From Linnemannia hyalina (taxonomy: Eukaryota > Mortierellomycota > Mortierellomycetes > Mortierellales > Mortierellaceae): a stretch of 64,000 nt of DNA. The position numbers were made by a program, and so were the translations under genes. Shown here piece after piece: positions 1 to 11,724 of the stretch. The stretch spans positions 434,001 to 498,000 of the forward strand of contig JAHRHY010000004.1 in NCBI GenBank assembly GCA_019671135.1, written 5' to 3'. The notes beneath the pieces were generated by a model. It worked only from the letters and a program-made list of their open reading frames with translations. It was not told the DNA's origin and searched no databases. Each line of letters begins with the position of its first letter. Position 1 is the first letter of the stretch.

Positions 1-276
1 ATAGTCGTGGAAACAGCCACACTTTGGTGTCGTTTGTCGCTGCTGTGTTTGTTTGACTGACGACTCTGCGAAGTAGAAGAGGAAATAGAAGTAATAAAGA
101 GCTGATTCCAGAAGGACTCGTTCGCATGTGGACTAGAGATGACTTTTTGTCCTTTGTTTTTTTTGTTTGCTTGTGTGAGTGAAGAGTTCGTGTGCCAACA
201 CACCACAACCGGAATATGATTTTTCTCTCTTCCACATAGAGTATGAAAAAGGGATTGAAGACGAGAAGAGACTTAC

Positions 277-481
277 AAAGGATGTAGCCAAGGATCTCCC
301 AACGACCCATGCGCATGCGAAGGAGGACCTGATTCTCCATGATCAGGACTCCGACACCGAGGAGGGCGCTGACGAGGGAGGCATAGCTGCGCCAGTCGTC
401 AAAGAAGGGTTGGAGGAAGGTGATGACAGCGTGGATGTTGTTTGACCAGTCCTCAAACGGTGAATTCAAGTCCCTTTCCAT
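277..481 (-). CDS. First exon of an unidentified membrane-type protein gene (partial)
   Basis: On the minus strand an ATG at 481-479 follows a CAA-repeat leader and opens a clean frame of about 68 codons, beginning MERDLNSPFEDW and containing a hydrophobic stretch (ASLVSALLGVGVLI) followed by a basic segment (LLRMRMGRW). A consensus donor GTAAGT lies at 276-271. A downstream exon could begin near 133 after a TCTCTAG acceptor, keeping the frame open to the window edge; an alternative acceptor at about 67 would give an immediate stop. A W-hydrophobic-E-x-x-LR arrangement is loosely like the N-terminus of Ste24/CAAX proteases, but this is too weak for a name. The gene runs off the window. Confidence 0.45.
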
Positions 482-1795
482 TATTTATGCTGTTGCTTGT
501 TGTTGTTGTTGTTGTTGTTGGTATGGTCGTACGGGAGAGAGGGAGGTTGGTGCGGAGAAAGGGGAGAGGATTGAGGGGGGGAGAGAGAGAGAGTTGCGGG
601 TGTAAGGCAGAGTTGTGGGACGGGGTGGATAAAAGAAAAGTCGGGTTGCCGGGTGCCGGGTTGGGTACGAGTGAGAGCGAAGTGGGCGGAAGAGTAAGAG
701 GGATATAGAGATGGAGAGATAGAGAGATAGAGAGAACGAGAGAGAGGGAGAGAGAGGGAGAGGGAGGGAAGAAGGGAGAGAATAGAAAATAGAATGAGAG
801 GGCGATGAAAGTGATGATGAATGGGGAATGATGAAGAGAGGGAAAGATAAAAGTAGAAGACGTAAAGAAAAAGGAGAAGGCTGTTTGTTTTTTTGATAAT
901 GTCCAGCTTGCGTTCTTTGTTACCGCTCCTTTCCTTCACTGGCTCAATACAACAGACTTCTGAGGAGGGCTCACTGGTTATCATGAGGACTTGGGCAGGA
1001 AACATGGTACTGGTTTATTATGAGCACATGTAACCGCAATTACACAGAAACAAACAAAACAATCGTCGGCTCGCCTTCACATCCACATCCCAACCTTGGA
1101 AGAGATAGCCAGCCAGCCAGCCAGCCAGCCAGCCTGGTAACTCATCATCTGTTCTTCAATAGCCGCTAGTTCGTTGCATCCATCCTCGATAGTCCTCATC
1201 CTCTTTTCTAGGTTTAGTCAGCTCTGGAGTTGATCGATCGGAATCTCAAAGTGCCTCCATTGTCCAATCAAATAATAATAGCTGGCCTGCGCACAGCCAA
1301 TTTCATTGTTTCATCTTTTGCTCACGCAAAAGGGTCCACCCCTACCTAGGGGTGGACGGTATAGGCATTCATCCGGTTTACTTGTATGACAGTAAGACAT
1401 CGATGGGGTGAAGCCAGAAAGGTATTACAGGGGGGCTTTTTTGTTCGAGGTGGTGAGTGAACAATAAAAAGATTCGAAAGAGTGATGTTTACAAGGAGAT
1501 AGTTAATTGACGCGCGATAGGGGGTAGAGGCAGAGTACAGACAGTAGGTTGTATTCAGGTTGACGAATGTATGAGGGGCAGTTCTGACATTCCTAGAAAA
1601 AGACGATTATTGACTAACGCGTAAACAGGGGTGAAGGCAATGAGATATTTCTGATGAGAGGTTTTATTTAGATGTTGAGTGGACTATTAACGAGGTGGTG
1701 GTTCTAATATTCCTAGAAGGCAATGGTTGATTAACGCTTAACTAGAGAAGGAAGGATGGAGGGAAGGAAGGAAGAGGAAAAAGAGACTACACCCT
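482..1795. other. Intergenic: GA/CT-rich promoter tract and short repeats
   Basis: No convincing gene. The first part, about 530-890, is a purine-rich tract on the plus strand (CT-rich on the minus strand, a usual fungal promoter feature) upstream of the minus-strand gene at 481. A TTG trinucleotide run lies at about 495-520 and an AGCC tetranucleotide run (CCAG register) at about 1107-1132. The part next to 1796 is probably the 3' flank of the secreted protein gene. Confidence 0.5.
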
Positions 1796-2741
1796 TTAAA
1801 CGGAGCAGATGGCCTTGATGGCAATGACCTCCTTGGCCTGGATCTGGGTAGCAGCCGAGGCGCAGATACCAGCAGCAGCCTTGAACTTGGCAGCAACGGA
1901 CTCAGCAACCTTAACCTGACCAGTAACGTTAATCTTGATCAAGAACAAGTTGACCGAGAACTTCTTGACCTGCAAGTCAACAGCGGCCTTGATCTTGGCA
2001 GAGAGCGAAGTCTGGATCTTGGCTTGGATCTTGGCAGAGGCCTTGACGGTCAACTTGGCAGCCTCAGAGACAATCTTCTTGGCTTGGAGCTTGATGCAGG
2101 CGGCATCGTGGGCGGGGCAGACCTTGGTGATGATGTTTCCGATGTTGACCTTGAGGTTGGCAGTGAACTCGGCCTTGACCTCAGCATCGACCTCAGCCTT
2201 GACGGCAGCCTTGACAGAGGTCTTGAGAGCGCCGGACAACTTGGTACCCAAACCGAAGTCAGCGTTGATCAATCCGCTATTAGGGATAGGTAGGTAGTTA
2301 CAAGGATGTCAGATTAGCAATTATGTTGTAGGGAGGAATGATATACAAGGGAGAGAAAGAGTGAAAGGAAAAGAGACAAGAGGGAGTATTCATTGAAGAG
2401 AATGAGGGTTCGATAGACTGAAAATGTGCCAAAGTCTATGGTTCTTACCTGACTTGAACGTTCAAAGAGGTGGAGATGGCAGCGGAAACATCGGCGTCGG
2501 TGCAGACATCAGCAAAGGCCTTGACAACAATCTTGGTGTGGTCCTTGACCAACAGATCAACAGTGGCACCAAAAGCAGCCTGGGGGATAGGGAGACCGCG
2601 CTTCTCGATCTCAAAGCTGGATGAATTCTCGACCTCGAGCTCGAGCTCGGCGTTGGGAGTGCGGTAACCGATGGCAGCGGCGTTACAGGAGATGGCGAAA
2701 AAGGCCAAGAATAGGGCAAAGAAGGTGGCGGTGGATCTCAT
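1796..2741 (-). CDS. Secreted Lys/Ala-rich helical protein, two exons
   Basis: Exon 1 is 2741-2449 and exon 2 is 2276-1796, joined by a GTAAGA donor and a CCTAATAG acceptor; the phase closes exactly (AG|C) and gives 257 residues. The first 21 or so residues are a signal peptide (MRSTATFFALFLAFFAISCNA). The mature part has an acidic stretch (ELELEVENSS), then a KR dibasic site, then a long amphipathic segment of repeated K-A-x-V/I motifs (for example KAAVKAEVDAEVKAEF), suggesting an all-helical or lipid-interacting fold. Few cysteines are present, in VCTDAD, VCPAHDAAC, GICAS and AICSV. I do not recognise the family. The protein should leave the cell through the secretory pathway. Minus-strand promoter sequence upstream is CT-rich. 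Confidence 0.8.
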
Positions 2742-5700
2742 TTTGGATAGTTTGGTTGGTTGGTGGAGTGTGGGGGAGAGGTGGAAGGTGGAGTGTGGAG
2801 AGAGGATGGTAAGGGTAAGGGAGTAGGGAGTTGGAGGAGGTAGATGTGTTATCTAGACGGCCAAAGTGTGTGTGGCGATTGGGAAGGGAACAACTGGGTA
2901 GTTGTTTCAGTGGGGTTTGGTGGTGAAGAAGTTGTTGAGGACTAGTGAAGTGAAGAACAGAAAAAAAACGGTGGACATGCCAGTGCTTTTATACTCGATT
3001 CGACACGGATGGTTGTTCGGTTCTTCATGTCGACAATTGGAAACACACATGTCAACAAACAAGAATACAGGCACCCGGGCAGACAGAAATAGAGTCAATC
3101 TACAAAGAGAAAAAAGGCATACCAGTTGAGTAGAACAGCAAAGAGGAGCTCCTCTTCACAGGGTGTGTGTGTGTGTGTGCCTGTAATGTGAACGAGCAGA
3201 GACACAAACAACAGACGCTCCTGCCAACCGCTCTCTTCAAGATCCTCGTAAGTAAATATGAATAGAGTGCACGAGTAGCGCAGGGAGTGAGCCCGCCAAA
3301 TAATCACGCTCTCCCTCTATCTTGGAGGAATGGGGGTGAGGGGACTCGAGGGAGTGTCAAAGGGATGCACTGCAGATACTCAGCCTTTCGTACCTTTTAT
3401 TTTTTTTTACTTTCACTCACCACTCAGCAACAGACAGGCAACCATATGAATATTGTCTGCATCAGACGCTTCCCTCTTCCTCTCCGCCTCTCCATTCGAA
3501 CGAACTGACACACACATGCACAGTCTCCTTCCTCTTGACATTGGGAGCTCTTTTTCAGTGGGTGAAACGTTTTGTTTATCGATCCAATTGCCCTTTCTTC
3601 GGTTTGGGATGCCGCAACAACAATCCAATCCATGATGTCCACTCTGTTTCTTATCGAAGTGGCGATAAAGAAGGAGAATAACAATAACAACAGCGGTAAC
3701 AGCGTCGTTTTTCAGCCAGCCTTTGTCAAGAAGCCTGGTCACCTTATCAATTCAGGTACAGGGACAATGCTAGTTAATCGAACAATCGATATCGACTGAA
3801 ATACCTTAATCATCTATTTAACTCGTTTGGGCAGGTTATCAGGAATGGCACAATTGCTGGCGTAACCAGGAGGGTGCTCTACCTTGTGAAAAACGTCCAT
3901 TATCAATCACCTTTTGAAAATGTCGACTGTCCAGCAACAAATCGATACCTTCCAAGGGAAAAAGTCTTCAGCCTTGGAATGCTAAGAGCGGGCAACATTC
4001 CAACCCACCACATGTGTGCAAGGTCATTCCAGCCTTCACATATCATATACCCGCAAAGTACCTTCTTGTCCTCCATCCCTTCTCCTTGTGTTCCTTCCAT
4101 CCCTCATGTCTGCAAAGAAGAAGTGGTACCACGCAATTTTGTTCTGCATGTTCATATGAAGGAAAAAGAAAAGAAAAGCGCCACCAGTCCATCTTGTGCA
4201 CCACGAGGTACGTGGACGATAGGCATGCAAGAACCATCAAAAAGTCGAAATTTCCTCCCTCTCAAATTGCACGCATGTATTCTCACCTTGTACCCTCCAA
4301 TACACCATTCTTCCAAACCTTGCAGCGTTGAGACGAGGTAAGGAAAAACGGAGTGAATGTTACGATGGCATGACCCTCAAAGGTAGAGAGGTGTCATTAT
4401 CTCACTCTCTGAAGTCTGAAGTATAATGTCCGGTTGGATACCTCCACTGTGGTAAAGCCCTCTTGCCCTCCTCTTAAACTGTTCGAGATGTTGAGAGCAC
4501 CACCACTCGAAAAATTCACAGCGCTAGGCGCCAGTTATTTTCCCCGCAACGCTCAGGTCAGGAGGTTCCCCTGCTCTTAACCGTCTTCACCGTCTTACTC
4601 TCCCCTGCCCCAGTTCAAGGATGTCTCCTCTCCTTTCAAAAGAAAAAGTTCACCTTGGATCCCTTCATACTTAACAAGTTAGAGGGATTCGAGAATATAT
4701 AGTGTGAAGCATAAAACGAACGTTCTCTATTTATACAACAATATGGTTTTGTGCGACATTGGCATTGGGGATGTGAATTAACCGTTGTGCATTGTCACGA
4801 GCAATGAAAGAAAGAAAAAAAACAGAACGAGGGCTGATACACGAGGTATGTTACAAAGAAAAGGAGGAAAGTGTTGGAGAAAAGAACACAAGCACGAGCA
4901 TCCACTTGATCGTTCCTTTCATTTCTTGACCACCCTCGCATACAATTCCTCCTCCTCTGGCACAGAAAACTTCATCCCCTTCACATTCCCTCTTCTTCGT
5001 TTTTGATCGTTGTAGCCACTGCAGTTGCAAAGAGAGTTTATGTCGCTTTGGCCCGTGAGGTACTTTTTTTCTCCCCTCGCTCCTCCCGTACATGAGCGTT
5101 TAGACCCATTTTTTGTTGTTCGCGCTGTGTGTCCCTTTCCACTCGCTCTCCTAGCCCTACTTCTCAACCCTACTTCGCTCATTTGCCCTTCGGAACATAA
5201 AAAGAATGGACCTAACCTCTCAAGGCTGGATGATGGACAAGGTGTCTATGCTTGAGAGCAGTACAGTACAGTTAATTTGGGTCTCCGTTTCTCCTTTCAT
5301 GCAGCATCCCCCAACCATTTCGCTTCGCACTGCATGCTGTTGATGAGAGGGAGGAGAAGGAAATATTTTCCTGGACATCTTCGGTTGGCCCTATGTCTTT
5401 TGTGCAGCCATCTAGAACAGCGTGTTTCCTTTTCTTGATTTTCTTTTTTCGCGACCGACCCGGATTTGCATAAGAAGAGGGATAATAATAGTGAGGAAAA
5501 TGGCTAGCTTGCAGAAGGTACATTGACAAAGAAAAATATCCCGCTAGAGTAGAGAACGTGTAAAGTGGCACGGGCTCTTTTTATCCACCAATGTTTTTAG
5601 CCGCCAATGTTTGTCCAAGGTGTGGAGGAGGAACTAGCCATTCGGAGAGTGAGCGAGGCACAAAAGGGAAAGCCGGAGAATGAATTCACCTTTGCCGGGC

Positions 5701-6595
5701 CTTACAAACTACTTTGCATAAGTCTCTTTTCTTACCAAGGGTTGCGCCCTTCTTTCATCCTGCTCCTGGCACCCGACTCTCCGTTCTCCTTGCCATTCTC
5801 ATCGATGGCTCACTCCCTTTTTTTTCTTTCGCGATTACTCACTCACTCACTCCTTGTCGCCTTCAACAGCTCATGAAATGCTCTACGCTTACCAACGACA
5901 AATACCTCAACTTGTCATGGGATCCAAACAGCTGATCATTTCACTAGTCTTCTCCGATTGCTGGTGATGCGCCATACTGGTTCCTCTGCCTAGTCACATT
6001 GGCAAAAAAAGGTACCTCTCATCAAGTAGACATCCGGATCCCGGTTCACTTGTCAGCCTTTTTTTTCACCTCTTTTTCATGCCCCCTCATGTTTTTCACT
6101 CCCCTTGTCTCTCGTCAGTAATCAGTCTCTTGGTCTACCGATTTGCTCATTTGTTTATTTGATTGGGTCGCCCGGTGGCCCCTGAACGCGTTCACTCAAG
6201 TGGGCGGACAGGAACCAGGAGGACAAAACAATGAGGAGTTTTCTCTAACCTCAGAAACTGAACTGTAAAAATAATAAAGACAAACTTAATTGGACGCTCT
6301 TAACAAACAAAACGGTCCTCTTCTGCACATCTTGCCCTACTGATTACAGTACTGATGATAGAGGTATACTCCTCACCATTAACCAATGACAGGCCGCCCA
6401 TCGTACCGGTGACCCTTGATTCCGATTACGTTCTGACCCTATGCACTTACTATTCGTCAACTCTTTCACCTCTTTGCTAATCGCTGTTGATGGACTGTCC
6501 GTCAATGACGTTCTAAAATAAGATGGTAGTCGGCATCTGACAGAGACCCCCCCCCCATATGTCTTTCGAGTACCGCAATATCTCACAAAACGCCG
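2742..6595. other. Long gene-poor stretch
   Basis: Nothing with coding character is seen on either strand: open frames are short, low-complexity or interrupted. The stretch contains the promoter of the secreted protein (2742-2900), a GT dinucleotide run near 3165-3180, and several CT- or GA-rich tracts. No tRNA or rRNA pattern was seen by eye. A homopolymer C run sits at about 6547-6556. Confidence 0.4.
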
Positions 6596-7076
6596 CTATG
6601 ATGGCCTCACCGGGGTCACCCAGACATCTATCTCCTCGATGGATGAAACGCCAAACTCGCCCAGGATCGACTGTAGTGTTGGGAATCGGGTTTCGATCCG
6701 GTAGGTGGGGCCGAAGGCGGTCTTTTGCTCCGGGTAGGGCTTGGTGGGTATGAGAATATGTAATAGGTGTTGTCGAGTACATGTTGTTGAGCGCGAATTC
6801 GTTGAGGGGTATAGGGTCGGATCCTGTGGGAGGAGAGTTGTCGGCAGGGGAAGGAGGGGGGGAATCTTGTCACGCGCAATCCCTTTCTCTCGACACTCTC
6901 TGGCATAGTTGAGGAAGCGTAACTTGTTGTCCAAGTAAGATTGAAGGATAGTCGGATCAAAGATGGCAATATGTTTTTTTTTTGTTTTGTTGGCGTGAAC
7001 TTCCAAGGTTGTTGAGCGTCTCCTGTATGACGTCTGCTATTATGTTCTGAGGGGAGTGGAGCATCCACTCCTCCAT
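6596..7076 (-). pseudogene. Decayed coding relic, family unknown
   Basis: Minus-strand sequence from ATG 7076 reads MEEWMLHSPQNIIADVIQ, then shifts frame at an A homopolymer near 6975, continuing with HIAIFDPTILQSYLDNKLRF and ending with FGPTYRIETRFPTLQSILGE and SIEEIDVWVTPV before a stop at 6596. The middle part is ambiguous: another frame reads SDPIPLNEFALNNMYSTT. The mixture of plausible protein sequence in more than one frame argues for a broken gene rather than an intron-rich intact one. I do not recognise the family. It lies just outside the left boundary of the large inverted repeat. Confidence 0.35.
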
Positions 7077-7263
7077 TTTTTATTCAGATTGTCGTAACAG
7101 TATTAATAACCAAAAATTTCAACATTTATTCGACAAAACCATCGAGGGGATATATATGTCAGTGGACTGTGAGCGTTGGAACCATGCCTTATAATAGACG
7201 GGCAAGACCAGGACAATACAACCCATCCTTGAATCCTCTTGACTTGCATCTCCTCAAAGCAAG

Positions 7264-7490
7264 CTAAAATTTTCAATGGGAACAAGGTGTCGAAGAAGCA
7301 TCAGAAAGAGTTGGCGTTCTTGGTCGATATGTTGGATCAGAATGGGTTGTTGAGAGCACTCTACTGTGGTATGGAGCCAGAGTTCTTGGATCGGAAGAGC
7401 GAGCAAATTCCTGTGGACGAGATCCGTGTCCGACATGCTGACAACCTCAAGGCTATAAGTTTGTTTTCTCATGTACATATGCAGTGATCT
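7264..7490 (+). pseudogene. Relic of exon 1 of a gene-B-type protein
   Basis: The plus strand encodes NKVSKKHQKELAFLVDMLDQ and then EPEFLDRKSEQIPVDEIRVRH, the 3' part of exon 1 of the gene whose fuller copy is at 27734-28351 on the minus strand. The frame is open but lacks the N-terminal two thirds; 5' of 7264 the sequence is unrelated. The exon-1 splice donor, GTATGT in the right-hand copy, is ATAAGT here, so the GT is lost. No exons 2 or 3 follow. It is a truncated outer edge of the inverted repeat. Confidence 0.65.
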
Positions 7491-8317
7491 GACGGAGAAA
7501 TGAGTTCTGCGCATCATGCATATGCAAAGTATATCTGAATCTTCATCTCATTTTTGTTTGCTTGGATCATGTTGTATCTGTAGACGCATATTTACACCAA
7601 TACACGAGTCCTGCAGGCTGCAGGAGACCAACCTTCTCAACAACATCAAATCGATTACTTCACTCGAGCCCGTCTTAGTCAGTGGAGAACATCATTGGCC
7701 TTTTTATTGTTCTCGCTCCCTGTCCGCACTCAATTCGATCGCCATCCATCAAGGCTTTATGAAGAAAAGTTTTCTTTTTCGCACATTACTATAGCTCGTA
7801 ATACAAAGCATGTACTTTTTATTATCGACTGTGTTCCTGAGGGTGTAGAGAGGCAAGGCGTGGAAGAACAACAGAGAAACAGGGAACGAGCATGCAATGT
7901 TGCGAAAGAATAAAAAAAGTTAAATGTAGGTAAGAGGAGCATGCAGATTGGTGGCGCGCCTTTTCTATTCATTCCCATTGAGGACACTACTGTTGGTCAA
8001 CTGTCGCGTTGGCTCGTTGATTCCTTTTCGTTTCCCTGTTTGCATATGCCTTGTTCAGTAATACCTCTCTTCCTTCCCCTCTTTTGAGCAGGCAGCATCG
8101 TGAAGGTGCTGATGTCCTATTCCCTCACAATGACGCATATTTGATCAAACAAGAGGCGCGTGGGCATTTATTATGTTCTTCTTCTTCTTTCTCACCTTCT
8201 CACCTTCTTACCTGCACCACACACACACAAAGACAAGCTCTCCCTTCTCTCCTTCACCATTACTCACCACAACCCATCCAACACATCCCATCCCACCCCA
8301 CACGACAACGCAGCAAG

Positions 8318-10689
8318 ATGACAACAGCCCTTGAGCCAGCTCTTGTCGACCAGACACTCGTCTCCTACCTTGTCGAACGCCTCCTCTTCGACTCTATCCA
8401 ACAAAACAGCAAATCCACCGGCAGCTCCTTCTCACCTATACTGCTCAGCACAAGGTTTGCTTACATTGCTCAATACTACCACCATCTCACCATGAAACAG
8501 ACCCACCGCTGGCGTGGCAGAGCCATCACCCGCCTCGGCCTTAACACCGCATCTGGTGTCATATCCTACATTTCCAACAACCGAACCCGCTTCAACATCC
8601 TTCCCGAGCGACTCACCGAGAAGCTTGTCCTTGGTGACGAGTCTATCGCCGAGGTCTGTCAGTTCATCTACTGCACCTATGTCTTACAGGGTACCGACCT
8701 GGTTGAGATCCGAAGAGGGTTCGTGACCCTTGTCCCGGAGCCTTACCGAGAGGAGATTGAGTTCTTGATGGGGATGCTGGAGAGAAATGGTCTGTTGGAG
8801 TCGTCGCATCTGGAGGTCGTCATTACCAGTAACGAGTACCTCGTTGACCTGCGGCAGTCCAAAATTCACCATGATGCCGCTGATGATTATATTCGGAAGC
8901 TTGAAGCAGTAAGTCGTTTTGATATCAACCGCTCGTTTTGTCAGTATGATGATATCCCTTCTCATTCACGTGAAAAAAAATGTTGTTGCTGACATTTGTA
9001 TCTCTTTTCCCCCTTGTTCATACAGGAACGCCCACAGGACTCGATCCGACAGCGCAAGCAGCAGCAGCTCGTCGATGCTGTCCAAGAGGCCACGTCGACG
9101 GATGCCATTATCCTCAGGTGCGTTGCACTGTGTCTATGTCAGATCACCCACTGGAGCACGTGATGAGCTCATTTTGTAAGACATCAAATTGATCTTCGCC
9201 CTCAAATCAATATATTTCTCACAGCTCCTGGGCACAAGGGATCCAGATCTCGGACTATGACCTCGAACTGTTGCTGGTCGAACGGCCACCTGACAGCTCT
9301 GTCACCGCAACCTTAGAGTCTAACGAAAAAGGCCAGGAACAGTCAACCTCCCACCGCAGTACCGACGAGGAGCTGGTCGAGAGGCTCATGAGGATGACCA
9401 TCGGAAAGCAGCCCCCATCGGGCCAGGAGCGCGTCCGCGACATCTACGCATTGGCGACCACGATCAAGAATGCTGGCTTCAGGTCTGTGGTCGCGGTCAA
9501 GCGATATGTCGATGTCACCTGCAACCTCAATCCTCATTACGTCTGCTTCTACGATCCGAGGACCCAACTGACCTGCCAAGTCACCCTGTACAGCCCCTCG
9601 GATCTCAGTACTCGTAACCTCCTCCAAGCCTACGCTGAAATCGACACCCGCATCGAACCGTTTATCTTTGCGGTCCAGAGGACACTGGACAACCATGGTC
9701 GCTCCCATGAGGCCCTGGGAAACTTTGCGGTTGCCATGATCGCGATCCACTTCCTGCAGACCAAGGGTATCCTTCCCAAGCTGTTGCATCAGCAGGGCCG
9801 ACGCGTTGACTTTGGGTTCTTTACAGGCAAGGCCGAAAATGCGCTCCCAAAGAATCCATCTCAGGACTCTACAGGCTATGCCGCTGATCATAATCCTACC
9901 ACTACTTCCTCAGCCCAGGCCAAGCCCAAGGCCAACATCAGGGTCCGACATGGTCGTAAAAAACAGCAACCACCGCAGAGCGTTCGGACTGCTTCTTCTG
10001 TTGGTGGGTCTACTGCTTCTGGCGGTACTACTTTCAGAGGAACAGCCAGTGGCCAGACTGCGACATCTTCAGGCGTCCGGGCCATCTCCTGTGCCTACGA
10101 CACCGAGCTGGCAAAAGTAAGACCCTTTGACAAGAGTGTCAGCCGAAAGTCGGTCACGGACCTGGCGGTGAGCTTTTTCACCTATACGGCGGAAAAGTTT
10201 CAAGATTGGGAAGACCGACTGGTCCCAGGAGGAGATCTGATACCGGACCACACGCTTGTCGGCGCAATTGACCACGAGGGCAAGCGATGCAGCATGTTCA
10301 TTCCCGGGACGGCTGTTATATGCCTCCCGCAAAAGTTCTCCGGTCTCGTCGTCCAGGATCCCTTCGTTCTGGACCGCAACCTGACCTGGTTGTGTACCGG
10401 ATGGCGGTTCATGAACACCAGCAAGGCCTTTCAACGAGCCCAAACTACCGTCTCATGCAGCCACACGGGAGCCGATACCCACCAGGAACTGATTGAGGCG
10501 CTAATTGAACAGGCCGAAATTGAGGAGGAGATGCAGTACGAATTTGAGACTGGTCAGCCTGGATATGCGTCCAACCTCAGGATCTATGATGCGTGGGATG
10601 ACTTTGGCGATTCGGTCACCAGCCCTCGACAGCTTCGGGATATAGCTGAAAAGATGATTGTGGGCAGCATCCAGGATCCTCACTTCTGA
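8318..10689 (+). CDS. Cid1/TUTase-like nucleotidyltransferase, left copy (gene A)
   Basis: Three exons: 8318-8908, 9026-9117 and 9225-10689 (GTAAGT/ACAG, GTGCGT/ACAG), giving 715 residues. Residues 1-200 form an N-terminal domain shared only with gene B in this window. Residues 228-246 read SSWAQGIQISDYDLELLLV, the GS-x-G-DxD helix-turn of DNA-polymerase-beta nucleotidyltransferases with D238 and D240. Then follow YALATTIKNAGF, NLLQAYAEIDTRIEPFIFAV and MIAIHFLQTKGILPKLL, the central domain of noncanonical poly(A)/poly(U) polymerases, a Gln/Ser-rich insert (about 440-515) and a PAP-associated segment (SVTDLAVSFFTYTAEKF, 537-553). The family's third Asp (C-D-I) aligns with Gln346 in CQVTLYSPSDL, so activity is doubtful. 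The start is the ATG after a CT- and A-rich leader; the upstream in-frame extension is ignored. Expected role: 3'-end RNA tailing or a pseudoenzyme scaffold. Confidence 0.8.
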
Positions 10690-11089
10690 GTGCACTGCTG
10701 GTTGGACCATCGGATTGGTTTGTTGGAGGAGCCCTTCTTCTACTTCTTTTGCACACGCCTTTTTTTGTTATCTTTTCGTCACTTTGCTTTCTCATTGCTG
10801 TACAAGCAAATCGACCTGATATCGCATCTCTGCGTTGGACTTTTACTGTCGCTATGGGTTCTCTTGTCGTGCTTTCCTTTTTTTTTCACAAGCGATCAAC
10901 ACATACGCCATGCGAATAAATAAAATGGCTTTCAACTCATACAGCATGCTGAAATGTACTGGTCCTCTTTCTTGCACCACAAGCCGAGAGATAAGTGTAC
11001 CCTCGACCATCCCATTTACTGACCACAAACTCACCTACTTTTTCCTCTCCCTTTCTTTTCTCCGTGTTAATTAACATGCACGAACACAG

Positions 11090-11365
11090 AACAAGGTCGC
11101 ATGCTTTGTCCAGTGCAGTATGACAAACAGCGACCACCAGGCGACCATGTCCAAGGCAGCTGTGACCCATTTTGGCGACGTCGATATCCTGACCAACAAT
11201 ACCAGAATTGCAGAGCGTACCCCTCTCTGGGAAGATGACATCGGCTTCTGGAAGAATTGATCGATATCGACTTGAGTGCAGTCTTTGAGGGAACTCGTCT
11301 GGGTATTTAGGTCTTGGGAGAGCAAGGATGTGGTGGAGTCATGCATGAATGTCTCCCTCTAACAT
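11090..11365 (+). pseudogene. Short-chain dehydrogenase/reductase (SDR) fragment, left copy
   Basis: The plus strand, starting right after an ACAG acceptor, reads KVACFVQCSMTNSDHQATM and then AAVTHFGDVDILTNNTRIAE and TPLWEDDIGFWKN. This is the central Rossmann part of a classical SDR, with NNTR in place of the usual NNAG. The frame then breaks: one extra or missing base after WKN, then in the next frame LIDIDLSAVFEGTRLGI followed by a TAG. The cofactor-binding N-terminus and the YxxxK catalytic motif are absent. It is a dead internal exon, duplicated with the inverted repeat. Confidence 0.75.
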
Positions 11366-11700
11366 TTATTCATCACCTTTCCACAATAGTTTCTCGGAGA
11401 CAAAGATTATTTGACCATCAACCAACCTCTTGTTTCATTTGTCATTCATTGCCTCTCTACGCACCTCTTCTTTCCCTTTCTTCATGCCTCTTCTGTCCTT
11501 CTTCAAGCAAAGGATAGTTGCATGGTCAATGGGTCCACGATAGAAGGTCCTACGTTTAGAGAGACGAGAATACCACATACTGCATGCTAAGCCTTTAAGT
11601 ATATTTCCTTTTTGAGAGCCCTGTCAACCACCCCTCTAGTTACACACGCACTCGCCCTTGCTCTTTGTCACCCAAAATGACGCAGTCATATTTGCTGCTT

Positions 11701-11724
11701 GCACGTGCCACGTGGTATAAAAGG
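11701..11724 (+). promoter_or_regulatory. TATA promoter with overlapping CACGTG boxes
   Basis: GCACGTGCCACGTGG is followed directly by TATAAAAGG (11716-11724), then a CT-rich start region. Two CACGTG-type E-box palindromes abutting a consensus TATA box are a strong promoter arrangement, and no protein frame begins below it. It is repeated in mirror image at 23497-23520. Confidence 0.65.

Noticed and set aside
481..1005. 174-residue minus-strand frame rich in Ser/Leu ending in a poly-Asn run
   Set aside because: Translation of the CT-rich promoter and CAA repeat upstream of the ATG at 481.
1935..2297. Plus-strand open frames over the secreted protein
   Set aside because: Antisense to a spliced gene with signal peptide and matching phases on the minus strand.
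8051..8317. In-frame N-terminal extension of gene A and its mirror
   Set aside because: Low-complexity Ser/His/Pro leader sequence, and the only differences between the two copies fall here, as expected for untranslated DNA; the ATG at 8318 has a normal context.
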